Of a stretch of 64,000 bases of DNA, positions 45,993 to 58,172 are shown in pieces. Made by a program: the position numbers and the translations under genes. The DNA is from Sorghum bicolor (lineage: Eukaryota; Streptophyta; Magnoliopsida; Poales; Poaceae): contig NC_012871.2 of the NCBI RefSeq assembly GCF_000003195.3, forward strand, positions 14,268,293 to 14,332,292, written 5' to 3'. Under the pieces are notes generated by a model. It was not told where the DNA came from and searched no databases. It saw only the letters and a list, made by a program, of their open reading frames with translations. How positions within the stretch are numbered: position 1 is the first letter of the stretch; every line of letters begins with the position of its first letter.

Positions 45993-46940
45993 TCAACGAT
46001 ATCTACAATTTTTATTATAGACATATGCATCGATAACCACCCCTTTAAAGTTTTTATAAATAGAAAGAAAGAGGGGGTTGGAGATCTCAAATGCGGTGAT
46101 GTTGGAGAGACCAATTGATTGGGGAGATGTTTTATATGACCAAGGACTTGGTGAGGTATTTATGAAATAATTTCCATGCTCACTGTTTTTTCTCACATTC
46201 TCAAACTCCAAGGATGATTCTTCATGAATGCTTAAAATTCCTCTAGGATTGTCTCTCAAGTTTGTTTTATCCATCCATTCAATGGTGATAGCACATGGAT
46301 TTTTAATGCCCTCTAGCCATTGATGTTGCTCTTCTCGATCCTCCTTGTGGTCTTGGTGACTCTTATGCATGGGATGTCTAGAGAGATTCATAGGATCATC
46401 GGGAGGTTCAAGAGAAAGAGCATAGTAAAAATTATTAGGCTCAAGGATGGGTTGGATAGCCGAATCATGGGATTGGAATGTTTGGAAATTGGCTATTGAA
46501 ACTTCCTTTCCTCGTTTGGGAGATGATTCCTTCTCTATCTCTAGGATTTTTTTATGAAGACTAGTGCAAGAAGGATGTCCACGAATGAAGACATACCTTG
46601 CTTTACTAACAGATAAAGAAAGAAAAACTCTACCAAAGGTTATATGATTAAGACCAATGTGAAAATATTGAGGAAAAACATGGTCTTGTAGGGCTAGATT
46701 TAAACCAGAATTTATAGAAAGATTAAAAGATTCCCTAGGTGTAGCTAAAAGTTCATTATCTTCTTGATTAAAAGATAGGACCTCAGCTATAGAAAAGGGT
46801 TGGTTTTGACCTATTGCAATCAACTCCGGACACAGATCATAATTAGGGGCAAAGAAAGGACTTGTTGACTTCCATGGTCTATGGCTGGTCTCCGAAGGCG
46901 CAAAAAATTTAATAATAGGTGTGGAATTTGAGTTATCCAT
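45993..46940 (-). CDS. Intact 315-aa retrotransposon ORF after the primer site, gag-like start
   Basis: The first ATG after the primer-binding site (46940) opens an uninterrupted 315-codon frame. The N-terminus (FFAPSETSHRPWKS, then FAPNYDLCPELI) resembles the start of gag proteins in grass Athila-like elements. The rest, with KARYVFIRGHPSCTSLHKKI and a charged DHKEDREEQHQW stretch, I do not recognise. There is no zinc knuckle and no KAKQWF-type capsid motif, so it is not a normal full gag. It may be a gag start fused to other element sequence by an internal deletion. That it stays open while the neighbouring protease is broken is notable. The frame is also open upstream to 47123, but that part runs through the primer site and into the LTR. 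Confidence 0.55.
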   Translation of the reverse strand: MDNSNSTPIIKFFAPSETSHRPWKSTSPFFAPNYDLCPELIAIGQNQPFSIAEVLSFNQEDNELLATPRESFNLSINSGLNLALQDHVFPQYFHIGLNHITFGRVFLSLSVSKARYVFIRGHPSCTSLHKKILEIEKESSPKRGKEVSIANFQTFQSHDSAIQPILEPNNFYYALSLEPPDDPMNLSRHPMHKSHQDHKEDREEQHQWLEGIKNPCAITIEWMDKTNLRDNPRGILSIHEESSLEFENVRKNSEHGNYFINTSPSPWSYKTSPQSIGLSNITAFEISNPLFLSIYKNFKGVVIDAYVYNKNCRYR

Positions 46941-47036
46941 AAAGATGGAAAAGATAAAAAGATAAAAGAATAAAAGTATAAAAGTATAATACAAGATGAT
47001 AGCAAGACTCAAAGTTATCTCAGCAAACCGTCTTTC

Positions 47037-47054
47037 TCCCCGGCAACGGCGCCA
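47037..47054 (-). other. Primer-binding site (tRNA-Asp type)
   Basis: On the minus strand TGGCGCCGTTGCCGGGGA lies 8 bases after the LTR end, a perfect match to the site used by Athila-type elements. Confidence 0.9.
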
Positions 47055-47062
47055 GAAATGCT

Positions 47063-48425
47063 TGTTGATATTTGGTAACGCCATCAGGAAATGATCCGCA
47101 AGCGCACGGATATCGGTGAGCACTTCGCCCGGGAGATTATCCAGAGTATCGTATTTATATTTTTACCACTGAGAGAAAGCGTCCATCTGACTAACCAAAT
47201 CTATTGCTACTACCCTTTAGGCTACAAACAATGTGATTCGATGTGAGTGATGTATAGAGAAGACTACAACCGTACTCTCGTTCTAACCTTGGTAAGGATG
47301 ATCTACTATTCTATTGGGGAGGCTCACGGAATCTAGACACCACAGAGGATGTTCGACCCGCACCTATAAACCCTATCGATCCTTCTAATGGGATGTGGGC
47401 TACAAAGGTAACTCGGAAATGTCACGTTCCTCGCTACTACCACGGTCCAGCTAGACAGGGGATATCTATGAGTACCCTAGCCCAAACACCACGTTTACGC
47501 TAGCAATGATTACTCTAAACTCAACCGAAAGAGATTAAAGTAAACTCATAAACCAAAGAACAATAAGAACAAGAACTTACTAGAATTTAGAAGTCGAAAT
47601 ACTGAAGAATCCTAGGAGCAAGCCTCGGGTTAGGAGACTTGATCCCGTAGGTACAACCTCGGAGTAGACACCGACAGGCCGGGCTTCCTCCGATCTACAC
47701 CTCCACTCTATCTCTCTCAATCTAGAAGAACTTAGAAGAACTAATTCTAATCTCACATTGGATGCTAAGCCCTAATTCTATATAGAGGAAAGGTTATCCT
47801 TCAAGGGCACCTCTCAACTCTATAATGATGTGTTCTCCTCCAGGGGCCAGGGGCCTTGCTTATATAGCCTCCTCCTTTTGTGCCTTTTTGGTTCAGCAGG
47901 CGTGTGGTACTAAAATTTCCACCATATCTCATTAAAATGCACATAGGCCTTAATGGACCAAAATCTGATTTGGGCCCAATTGCAGCTCTTTTATGTGGAG
48001 TCCTTCTTTTATTAATATCTCTTGATTCCGAACTCCAAATATAGCAAATAATATATGCATTTCGATCAGCTCGACGAGATCTTTGTAATGGTGTACTCCA
48101 TTCTTTGAGTGCTGCTTGCACCAGGGTGGGCGCCCAAGGGGGGAGGGCGGGCGCCCTGCCCCGGGCCCGTTCGGCCTCCCGTTCCTTCCCGTGGCTTCTG
48201 GACTCTTCTAGATGATAGAAAATTGCGCGGCACGTTAATATCTCTATGTAAACCCAACGTGTGGGCCTTTCCTCCATATTTCCTGATAACCCCCTGCAGA
48301 AATAGACAAACACCAAAACTCGTGGAATTCTGTCAGATAAAACCCTAAGTTTGGGTGTTGGTTGCATTTGGATCCTTTTCTTTATTCATTTGATGATTAT
48401 ATTTGGTACTTAAGGACCGTCAACA
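47063..48425 (-). repeat. 5' LTR of the 27894-48425 element
   Basis: 1363 bp, TGTTGATATTTGG to CCGTCAACA on the plus strand. The minus TATA box is near 47860-47867. Two GGGCGCC-type modules occur at about 48126-48160. Confidence 0.94.
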
Positions 48426-48430
48426 GGCAG

Positions 48431-50732
48431 CTTCTCCTTTAATAGCTTTCTCTTCCAGATCAGTCTCTTCTTCCTTGATGGCTTGCTATTTTGTATGTCG
48501 AGAGCGACGTCTCCTATTCTTGTTCTTCTTGGGATTCCCATAAGTAGTATAGCTATTAAAGTAACAAAGTACCTTCTCCCTAGGGAAATGGAAATGAATT
48601 TCCTCTTGCTTCATATAGATGATTGTGCTGGTGGTGTGAAGGAATAGTCTTCCTATGATAAGGTGGACTTCATCTTCAACACCCATGTCCAGAACCATGA
48701 AGTTGGTGGGAATCTCCTGATCCCTGATCTTGACTGTTACGTTCGTGGCTATTCCTTCCAGAAATTGGAATGATTGTTCTGCTAGCTGCAACTACAAATA
48801 TGTTGGGCACAAGGTCTATCATGATACAAATGTTTATATGTTACCGTAGACATGATGTTGATGCTTGAGCCGATATCGCAGAACATCTTGTAGAAGGTGC
48901 TCCCCTCAATCATACAATTGATGGTAGGTACTCTAGGGTCTTCTATGTTCTCAAGGTGTGATGGAGGAAAAGTAGGGTCAATGGGTGGTTCAACAGTGTT
49001 GACCATCCAAACTGGTTCTTGAACATACTGCTTTGCTTTGCCCTTCCCCCTTCTTGTTGTTATTCTTGTTTGGAGTAGGTAAGTTGCCCTCATAAGTGTA
49101 GACATTTTTCTTAACTGGGGTCTTCTTTTCTAGACTTCTCTAGAATCTTCTTCTCTAGAATCTTGTTCTTCTTTTCTAAGATTTTGTAAAAGTCCAAGTA
49201 GTCATACGATCTCTGAGGATGGACTCAGGTTGTGAGCATATGATGCTTAAAGCTAAATCTCTTCTTAGTATTCCCAATTATGAAACAGATCTTGGCAGTG
49301 TCGGCGTAGATGATGGCTTTGGCTGTGCTGAGGAATAGTCATCCCAAAATGATGGGTGCTCTATCATCTCCTCCTATTTCTATCCACAAAATATACTCAT
49401 AGATACAAGTGTCCAACTTGTATGAGAATGTTCTCAAGGATTCCCTTAGGGTAGCACAAAGTTTGATGTGCAAGCTGTAAACACATGGTTATGTACAACA
49501 AAGGTTGACCACGAATTTCTCATAAATTACCTTAAGCATAATGTTGACACTTGCTCCAAGGTCACAGATGGCTACATCGAAGGTGTGAGCTATGATACAG
49601 ATGTGGATGACATGTCCTCCTAGATCTTCTTTATTTTGTGGCATATCCCCTTCTTCCCATGTAGGTCTCTATGATCTAGGTCGTGCGACGAAGTATTCTC
49701 TTGTATTGAAGATATCTACAAGATTCTTAGTTTCTAATTCATCTGGATTCCTGAAATCTTACCTCTTTTGTCCATTGGTACTAAAGCTGCTAGTTGAGAG
49801 ATTTGAGGTTCTATCATCTTGTTAAAGCTAAGCTAATTTTTTATGGTAGAAGTAAAGCTATCCATTCTATTATTTGTGGTTTCTAGAATTTGATCATTGG
49901 AAGCTATTTTTGTGGACACGTTTTTAGTAACTTTATTCTGATTAACAATCATCTCTCTCAAAGGTGGTTGGTTGAAATTGTTACCTTGGTAGTTACCTGA
50001 GTAGTTACCTAGGTAGTTTGGTCTTTGTTGTTAATTTCACCCTTGATTTTGTTGGTTCCATCCTTGATTCTGTTGAGGATGATAGTTAAGCGTTGTTGTT
50101 GATGTAGTTGACATCCTCTTGGACTTTAGGATAGTTGCTTCATGTGTGGCTAGTGCCTCTACACTCTTCACAAGTCATGTGGGAGTTGTGGATGGTAGGT
50201 CTTCCATGATAGAATGTCTGCATGAGTAGCCAATCCTCCATCCCATAGTGAGGGCATTCTAATATGTAATCTTGAAAGTGTTCCAATGCCTTAGGGATAG
50301 ATTCATCATACTGCTACTAAAAAGTTGAGATCTTTTGCATGTAGGGCATAAGTTTGCCTACGGGAAAGAACTTTACCTAGGAAGCAGTGTAGCAGATATT
50401 CCATGTAGTGTTTTTCTCTCTCTTGGCGTAGAACCATCTCTTTGCCCTTCCCAAGAGTGAGAATGGAAAAGGTGGAGTAGTATGGCATCTCTTTCAACTC
50501 CTTTTATGGTGAAGGTGCTGTAGATCTCCATGAAGTGTTGGAGATGGGCACTTGCATCTTCATGTGCTTTCCCACAAAACTGGTTGACTTGCACCATGTT
50601 GATCAAAGCTAGCTTGAGCTCGAATCCTTCATCACCTATGTTGACTGTTTGACCAGTCTTGATGTTGGTAGTGGTTGGAGCAGAGAATTCATGGAGAGTC
50701 TTGTTGGCCATGGCTTTGAACACTGATGTCAA
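48431..50732 (-). pseudogene. gag-protease pseudogene of the host Athila-like element
   Basis: Read on the minus strand. A gag core starts near 50732 (FELKLALINMV, then QVNQFCGKAHEDASAHLQHF), very similar to the gag at 13944-15239. A decayed zinc knuckle (CEECRGTSHT, then a stop and loss of the last Cys) lies near 50120. A protease remnant with CDIGSSINIMS (active site changed to D-I-G) lies around 48865. A LIIGRLFL motif and a basic tail follow. Multiple stops and frameshifts. The frame is cut at 48426-48430 by the inserted element and its last part is at 27736-27888. No pol follows. Confidence 0.75.
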
Positions 50733-51014
50733 ACTCCTTCTTGGCTAGTCTTCTCCTGATGAAGTGGTTGGGGATTTCTTCTTCCTGAGCTAGGCTCTAG
50801 CTTTTTTGATTATTTTCTATAGATCCTCAACATAGTTTGTCGGACAAAGAAAACTAGACATACATCACGCTTCCATAAGATATTCACAAATAGACAAAAG
50901 ACACGGTAAGCGTGTTTGAGTAAAAGATCAATAGTGTGGCTCGATTATCACATGTGTCAGACTTTTCCTAGATTTTTAAAACAAATCTATTCTAAACCTC
51001 CTTTGCCTTCCTCG

Positions 51015-51552
51015 GTAATGACACCAGAAATGCTTGTTGAGAGTTCTTAGTGTTGCTTAAGTCAGGTTGTCATCCCTAACAAAACACCAAAAAATGTGGT
51101 TGTACTTATGATCACAGCACTATAGAAAATGAATAAAGGTTATCCACAAGCGTACAGATAAAATACACCCATTGTAGCATTTCACCCACGAAAGTTCGAG
51201 GTATCGTTATTTATAATGTTACCACTCGAAAGGCACTTGGAGATATGAAGAATTAAAGCTATAACTTATACTTGTGATAAGAGTTCCACAAGATCAATAC
51301 TCAAAATAGGGATCAATCATATCATAAATAAGGATAATTAATAAGAGATCAAGATAATCCTAAAAAGGGATTCCATTGACCATTATCATATTTGGTCATG
51401 ACTCTAGAAAGAACTAGAAAACAGAGACTAACTCCTAGGGTTATTCTAACTATATGTGATTGAGCTACATTGATTAGTGAAATTACATTTAGAAATCATG
51501 GTCAGAATAACCTCACATTTATACTCAAGAGACATTGCTAAGGTGGGTCAGG
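51015..51552 (-). mobile_element. Decayed primer site and 5' LTR (partial) of the gag-protease element
   Basis: The LTR left end TGTTGAGAGTTCTTAG is at 51035. Before it (minus strand, about 51009-51026) is TGGTGTCATTACCGAGG, a decayed tRNA-Asp primer site. The LTR can be followed to about 51552 (GTGGGTCAGGAAC), where it is cut. The matching sequence appears inverted at 57865-58088. Confidence 0.7.
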
Positions 51553-54279
51553 AACAGAGCAAGACCAGGAGCTCTCACCAACAGATGAACCCGAACCCTC
51601 CTCTTCCAAGTAAGTTCGTCGTCACTTACTTTGATGAAGATATGAGGTACGTTTGTCCAAGCCTCATGCAACATGTAACTACAATTAACATCTCATACCA
51701 TATTGCTAATTTGTCTTGGTCATTTCTACCCTACGCTATGCTCAAACATAACTTGCTAATATATATATAATAAAATGCTCCTGTGGTTCACCATAGATAT
51801 TCTTGGTTCTATGTGAATAAATACCTTTAGTCTTGCAAACTTCCTTATTCTATTATAAGTATACTTTAGAATATTACTTAAACATTTTGAAAATCAAGCA
51901 TGCTTATATAAGAATTTAGTTGTACATATATACTAACCCCTCCTACTTAAAAAATGTTTAAATTATATTAGGAGACTATTCATAGAATCAATTCATGGTT
52001 AAGAGTATGCTTCAAAATAATATTCTTATTTTAACCTTGATAAAAAAATTAAAATAGTATGGAATCATTGAAAACATGAGCTACAAATCAATCTTTAACT
52101 CTTAGGCAAACACTATCCATACTTTGATAAATAGTATATTCCTTCGGGTATGTGTTGTCCACTAACCCCTTGCAGAAAAGACAATAAGAGAAGCAGAAGG
52201 TCTGAAGAGTGAGAAAGGAGTACAACATACGAGACAAGATGCTAACGAATAACCCATGATACAAGAAAAAAAGAGAGACCATTGAAATCCATTTACCCTT
52301 CATCATGCTCTAATGGAGGTAACATCTTAAGATAAGTGGTCATTAATTTCCTCTTGATCTTGGTATGCAATAAATGAAAATACAACCATGTTAGAGTTAC
52401 AACTTAGATTGCTCAATCTGATTAAACTCAACATGATTTATTCTCTAAGTTTGTTCATAGCGGTATTCTTGTAATCTCAGTCTTAACCGAGTAAGCTAGA
52501 AGTACTTCGCCTATTATTCTTGATATATTATAAATATGCATAGCCTTTCTAATGGTTAAGTAACTTTACTCTTTATCTCACAAGTTTAAATATCATATTT
52601 ATACTTCTAGTCCTCTCACCCATGATAGAAATGAAAAATATGAATAATATCAATCTTATTGTGCCCAAGGTTAGAGGATAAATAAATTTCAAGTTCCGTT
52701 GGTGTTTTCCCACCAATAGAGCCCATGCACTTGATCTCTACCTTGTCTTCATGAAGGTTTTCAACAAGTTATAATGATGCACATAAGATTGGCTTTGAGA
52801 CGCCTACAACAGAAAGAAATAAGGTGGCACCGCTATTGGGAGCCACTAGTAGAGGCACCATCTCAATCCTTACCATCAAGAGCAACTCAAAGTACTCAAT
52901 GAACCACTGCAAGGAGAAGTCCAGTTTGAAGGACTAAAAACATTGGACCTTCACCGTAAGGTAACATGAGTAGTTATCTATATCTACTTCCTTACATTGT
53001 ATGAGTTAATTTCTCTTTAGTATGTTTACTTTTCTATATTGGCAATGCATAGAAATAACAAAAATAAATAGTCTTGCATTAGGCTACATTCATGCATCTT
53101 AAGAAAATATATATATTAAGCTCCATGTGAAACCCTTGTAGTGTAAAAGTTGTAGGAGTTCTCACTGTGGTGGCCTATAGAATAAAAATATATATCATAC
53201 ATTTGCACTTACGGTTTTCTTAAAAAATACTTTGAATCCAAAATATATATATATTAACTGAGCATCCTGCTACAATACTGTTTTCTTAAAAAATACTTTG
53301 AAACCACCACAACACCCAATCCTCCAAAAACGATAATCATTAACATTTTATCCTAATACCGTTCCACGAGTTTTTGTGTTTTGTGAGAGCTTTCTGCAGG
53401 ATGACTCCAAGAGCCAGCTTACCTAGGAAGCTTCATCTTCATCACTTGAGGTACACCTTTCTAACATACAGCTGACCCCTGTATGAATGAAGTAACTTCT
53501 TGGGTGATGAGATTGAAGTATTCCAGGCAACACTTGCTCTTATAAGCATGAGCTCCTCCATGAGGCCACTCAGCTTCAACGATCAACCATAAGCAAACAT
53601 CTAGCTTGGGGAGAACATCCACTAGCTATCAGCACGGTTAGAAGCGTGGGAGAAAGAGAATAAAGTTGAAGAGCTAGAGCCAGAAAAGAAAGAAGCAAAA
53701 GAGACATAAATGAGATGGAAAAAGGCACGTGTGGCATCACCATGAAACAGGGAGATGACTTAGGTTACCTCACACGATGAACCCACTGAGTAAGTGTTCT
53801 CTTCTATCTAAGTCCTGTCGGTAGACTTTAAATTCCATATCCTAGCCATAAGGTTAGAGTGGTAGTTATCTCTTTAACTGCATTTGTAATTTATTTAGTA
53901 GTATAGTTTTGTTTACACACTAAAAGATATAAAAACAACAAAAATATTTACTGTACTCATGGTATCACAAGCCCCATGTGGACACCCTATGGTATTTTCG
54001 GAAGGAACATCCGCTGTGGTGGTATACAATAAAAATGATAAAAAAAATATAGCATTCATATTTAAATTCCTGCATCATAAACAGAAAATTAAAAAATAAG
54101 AGAAAATTGAAATCCTATTTAAATTAGACAACAATAAAGCTAGCTCATAAAGGTGATCAATTACTCTTTGGTTGACCGCTAACCTATTAACAAATTCGAG
54201 CCTCGAGTTTTGGTTTCTCTTTGTGGAGAGTATTTATGCAGGAATAACATCAAAGCAAGGAGAGAGTCTATCAGTGGCA
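51553..54279 (+). other. Decayed internal DNA of a plus-strand Athila-like element
   Basis: No intact gene. The stretch 52690-52760 contains the hairpin and CCCATGCACTTGATCTC block of these elements. Short polypurine-like blocks (CTAGCTTGGGGAG near 53610, CAGCTTGAGGGAGG near 54346) fit the repeated gene-spacer pattern. The downstream LTR at 56421 is probably this element's 3' LTR. The 5' LTR was not found. Confidence 0.5.
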
Positions 54280-55081
54280 CCCACTAGATCCGCTACTGGT
54301 TAGTTCACTCTAAAGGACATCTACACCAAGTATTGCAACCATCCAGCTTGAGGGAGGAGCATCCCCTAGTTATTAGATAATTATACCTAAGTGATTTTGA
54401 GTCTATATAGTCTTAAAAATACCAAAAATATGTGGGCACATGAAGGTCCACAAGTAATAGAGTTTTTTTGTGAGTTTATAATTAGTTAAGTGTTAGAGTC
54501 CATTTAGAGTCAGTCTAAACTAGAGCTAAACAAAAAATTGATGAACATTACAATTTTGTCTTGGAGATGATGAATAGTTGCTCTGTTATAATTCTTTACA
54601 AGTACCTAGATTCCAACGTTAGATTCTCTCGAGTTTTGGACACGACTGTTTTAATTTGAAGGTTTACTCTGAACCTGCAACCCACTAGATCCGCTACTGG
54701 TTAGTTCACTCTAAAGGGCATCTACACCAAGTATTGCAACCATCCAGCTTGAGGGAGGAGCATCCCCTAGTTATCAGATAATTATACCTAAGTGATTTTG
54801 AGTCTATATAGTCATAAAAATACCAAAAATATGTGGGCACATGAAGGTCCACAAGTCATAGAGTCTTTTTGTGAGTTTATAATTAGTTAAGTGTTAGAGT
54901 CTATTTAGAGTCAGTCTAAACTAGAGCTAAACAAAAAATTGATGAACATTAAAATTTTGTCTTGGAGATGATGAATAGTTGCTCTGTTATAATTCTTTAC
55001 AAGTACCTAGATTCCAACGTTAGATTCTCTCGAGTTTTGGACACGACTGTTTTAATTTGAAGGTTTACTCTGAACCTGCAA
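54280..55081 (+). repeat. Tandem duplication, 2 x 401 bp
   Basis: 54280-54680 and 54681-55081 are direct tandem copies that differ by about seven substitutions and no indel by eye (about 1.7 percent). The unit contains a polypurine-like CAGCTTGAGGGAGG and the GATGATGAATAGTTGCTCT block. The duplication occurred after insertion of the element, or in its recent parent. Confidence 0.93.
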
Positions 55082-56406
<1,325 letters not shown>

Positions 56407-56420
56407 AAGTTTGGGGGAAT
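56407..56420 (+). other. Polypurine tract
   Basis: AAGTTTGGGGGAAT directly before the LTR. Confidence 0.8.
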
Positions 56421-57864
56421 TGTTGACGGTCGATAACGTCAACTTTTATTAGAGCTTTAAACCTAAGGGAGAACATGAAAACACACTAGTCTAGGGTTTA
56501 AACTGACAATTTCCACGAGTTTTGCATATTCTGTATTTTCCAGGGTCTATTTCCAAAAAAGCTGAAAAGAGGGATTCAAGTGCATATTTACCACAAAACT
56601 TATCCGCTACGGAAAAGATCACAAACAGGACGTGGGAAGACTCTCGAAGACACCAGAAGAAACCGGGGGCCAGAGGCCGCCAGGTGGGGCCGGCCGGCCC
56701 CACCATGGCACCGGCCAGCGCCCCCTATTAGGGTTTTGGCCCCCCCTTCTGGAAGCTTCCTCCACCACCTCCAAGGAGTCATCTTGGCCCTTGGTTAAGT
56801 CGGTTTGATCCTATGGCGCATGTCGATCCCACCATGCTATAAATAAAGGGGCAGACCCCCCTCCCTGAAGGCATCAAGTCATTTGGAGATCCATTCATCA
56901 AGAGCCTTCTATAGTTCATCAGAGCCTCTCTAGTTCATAGTTTTAGCCTAGTTAGATTAGAAGTAGAAGAGTTCTAGTTCTTCAGCGGGATCCAGAGCCC
57001 CTGGCGTCTGTCTAGAGCACGGAGTTTGGTATAGCTCTAGTACCTTTCTCTTATTGTATTCATATTATGATTCTTATTGTATTCATATTATGATTCAGGC
57101 AACATTGTTCTTAATATCTTATATATTCTTAATTGCAATAGTAATTGTCTACTTTGATTATATGTCTAGGATAGTTGATTTGATCTTATTGAATCCATGT
57201 ATTGCTCGTATAGCATTTACCCAATCAATTGGTGGGTAGATGGTAGACAATATGTAGATGTGGTGTCAAGATATCTTGTTTATCTGCGAGGGCACCTTGA
57301 TGTGCCGGGTCATGTGGTAGTCCGCGTAGGTGACAGCTGCTTTGATTCCTCTGTAGTCCACCCCCCATACATAGGGCAAGCTTGGGTGCGGTCACGAAGG
57401 AGGTGACGGTTGCATCTTAAAATCCTCATTAGTTGATGCTCTTTACATGTGATCATGATATAGGTTTGACTTAACAATGATTTCTAGATGTAATTGCACT
57501 AATAGAGTTATTCATTGATGTAGTTATAGAATTACCTTAGTATTTCTTCCTGAGTTTATCCAATGGCTAGCTATTGATATGACTAGAAGAGCTCTGATAT
57601 TTATCTATTTATGTTGACTGATCATTATTTATCTTATATCTTTTATCAAGTGACTTATCCCTATTATGTGTAGGATTCTAGTTATGGTTTACTGTTCACA
57701 CCAATAGCATAAGTTATAGTTATAAGTCCTACATATAGACCATCCATGTGGATACGATATTTAAAACCCCCTGGGTAAAATGTGACATTGGTACGATATC
57801 TGTGCGCTTGCGAATAATCTTACTTAAATCTTATTTAGTGGAGTGCAGTTAATTTATACCAACA
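56421..57864 (+). mobile_element. 3' LTR of a plus-strand Athila-like element
   Basis: TGTTGACGGTCGATAAC to TTTATACCAACA, 1444 bp, preceded by a polypurine tract. Same family as 21960-22979. The right flank (ATGTTCCTGACCC) belongs to another LTR family. The left TSD could not be checked because the 5' end is missing. Confidence 0.85.
56797..56849 (+). promoter_or_regulatory. LTR promoter: AAGTCGGTTTGATCC motif and TATA box
   Basis: The motif is at 56797-56811 and the TATA box (CTATAAATAAAGG) at 56837-56849, the clearest example of the shared arrangement in this window. Confidence 0.6.
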
Positions 57865-58088
57865 ATGTTCCTGACCCACCTTAGCAATATCTCTTGTGTA
57901 TGGATACAAGTTACTCTAACCATAATTGCTAGATGTAATTGCACTAATTAATGTAGCTCAATGACCTATAGTTAGAATAACCCTAGGAGTTAGTCTCTAT
58001 TTTCTATTTCTTTCTAGAGTCATGCTCAAGTAGGGACTACATCTTTTGGTATTATGTTAGGGATAACAACCTAGCTTAAGCTGTCTGG
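57865..58088 (+). mobile_element. Plus-strand LTR fragment, inverted relative of 51035-51552
   Basis: GTTCCTGACCCACCTTAGC through CCCTAGGAGTTAGTCTCT to GTTAGGGATAACAACCTAGC matches 51552 down to 51070 in reverse complement, with gaps. It is cut on the right, at about 58088, by the element that carries the antisense gene. Confidence 0.65.
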
Positions 58089-58172
58089 AGAATCCTGTTC
58101 CTGAGAAGAGAATAGAGCTGAGATATTTGATAATCGAGTGCTGATAATAAAGGGTGGAGATCAGAAACTTAC

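Larger units (their letters stand above)
27894..48425 (-). mobile_element. Minus-strand Athila-like element, TSD ggcag, itself split by a chromovirus
   Basis: The GGCAG duplications at 27889-27893 and 48426-48430 match exactly. The 5' LTR is 47063-48425 (1363 bp). The 3' LTR is 27894-28083 plus 42589-43748 (about 1350 bp) and is interrupted by the 14.5-kb element. The internal region 43749-47062 holds a tRNA-Asp primer-binding site, an intact 315-aa ORF of gag-like start, and a protease remnant. No reverse transcriptase or integrase is present. It is inserted in the coding frame of the older gag-protease element. The LTRs differ by a few percent, making it older than the chromovirus and younger than its host. 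Confidence 0.92.
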
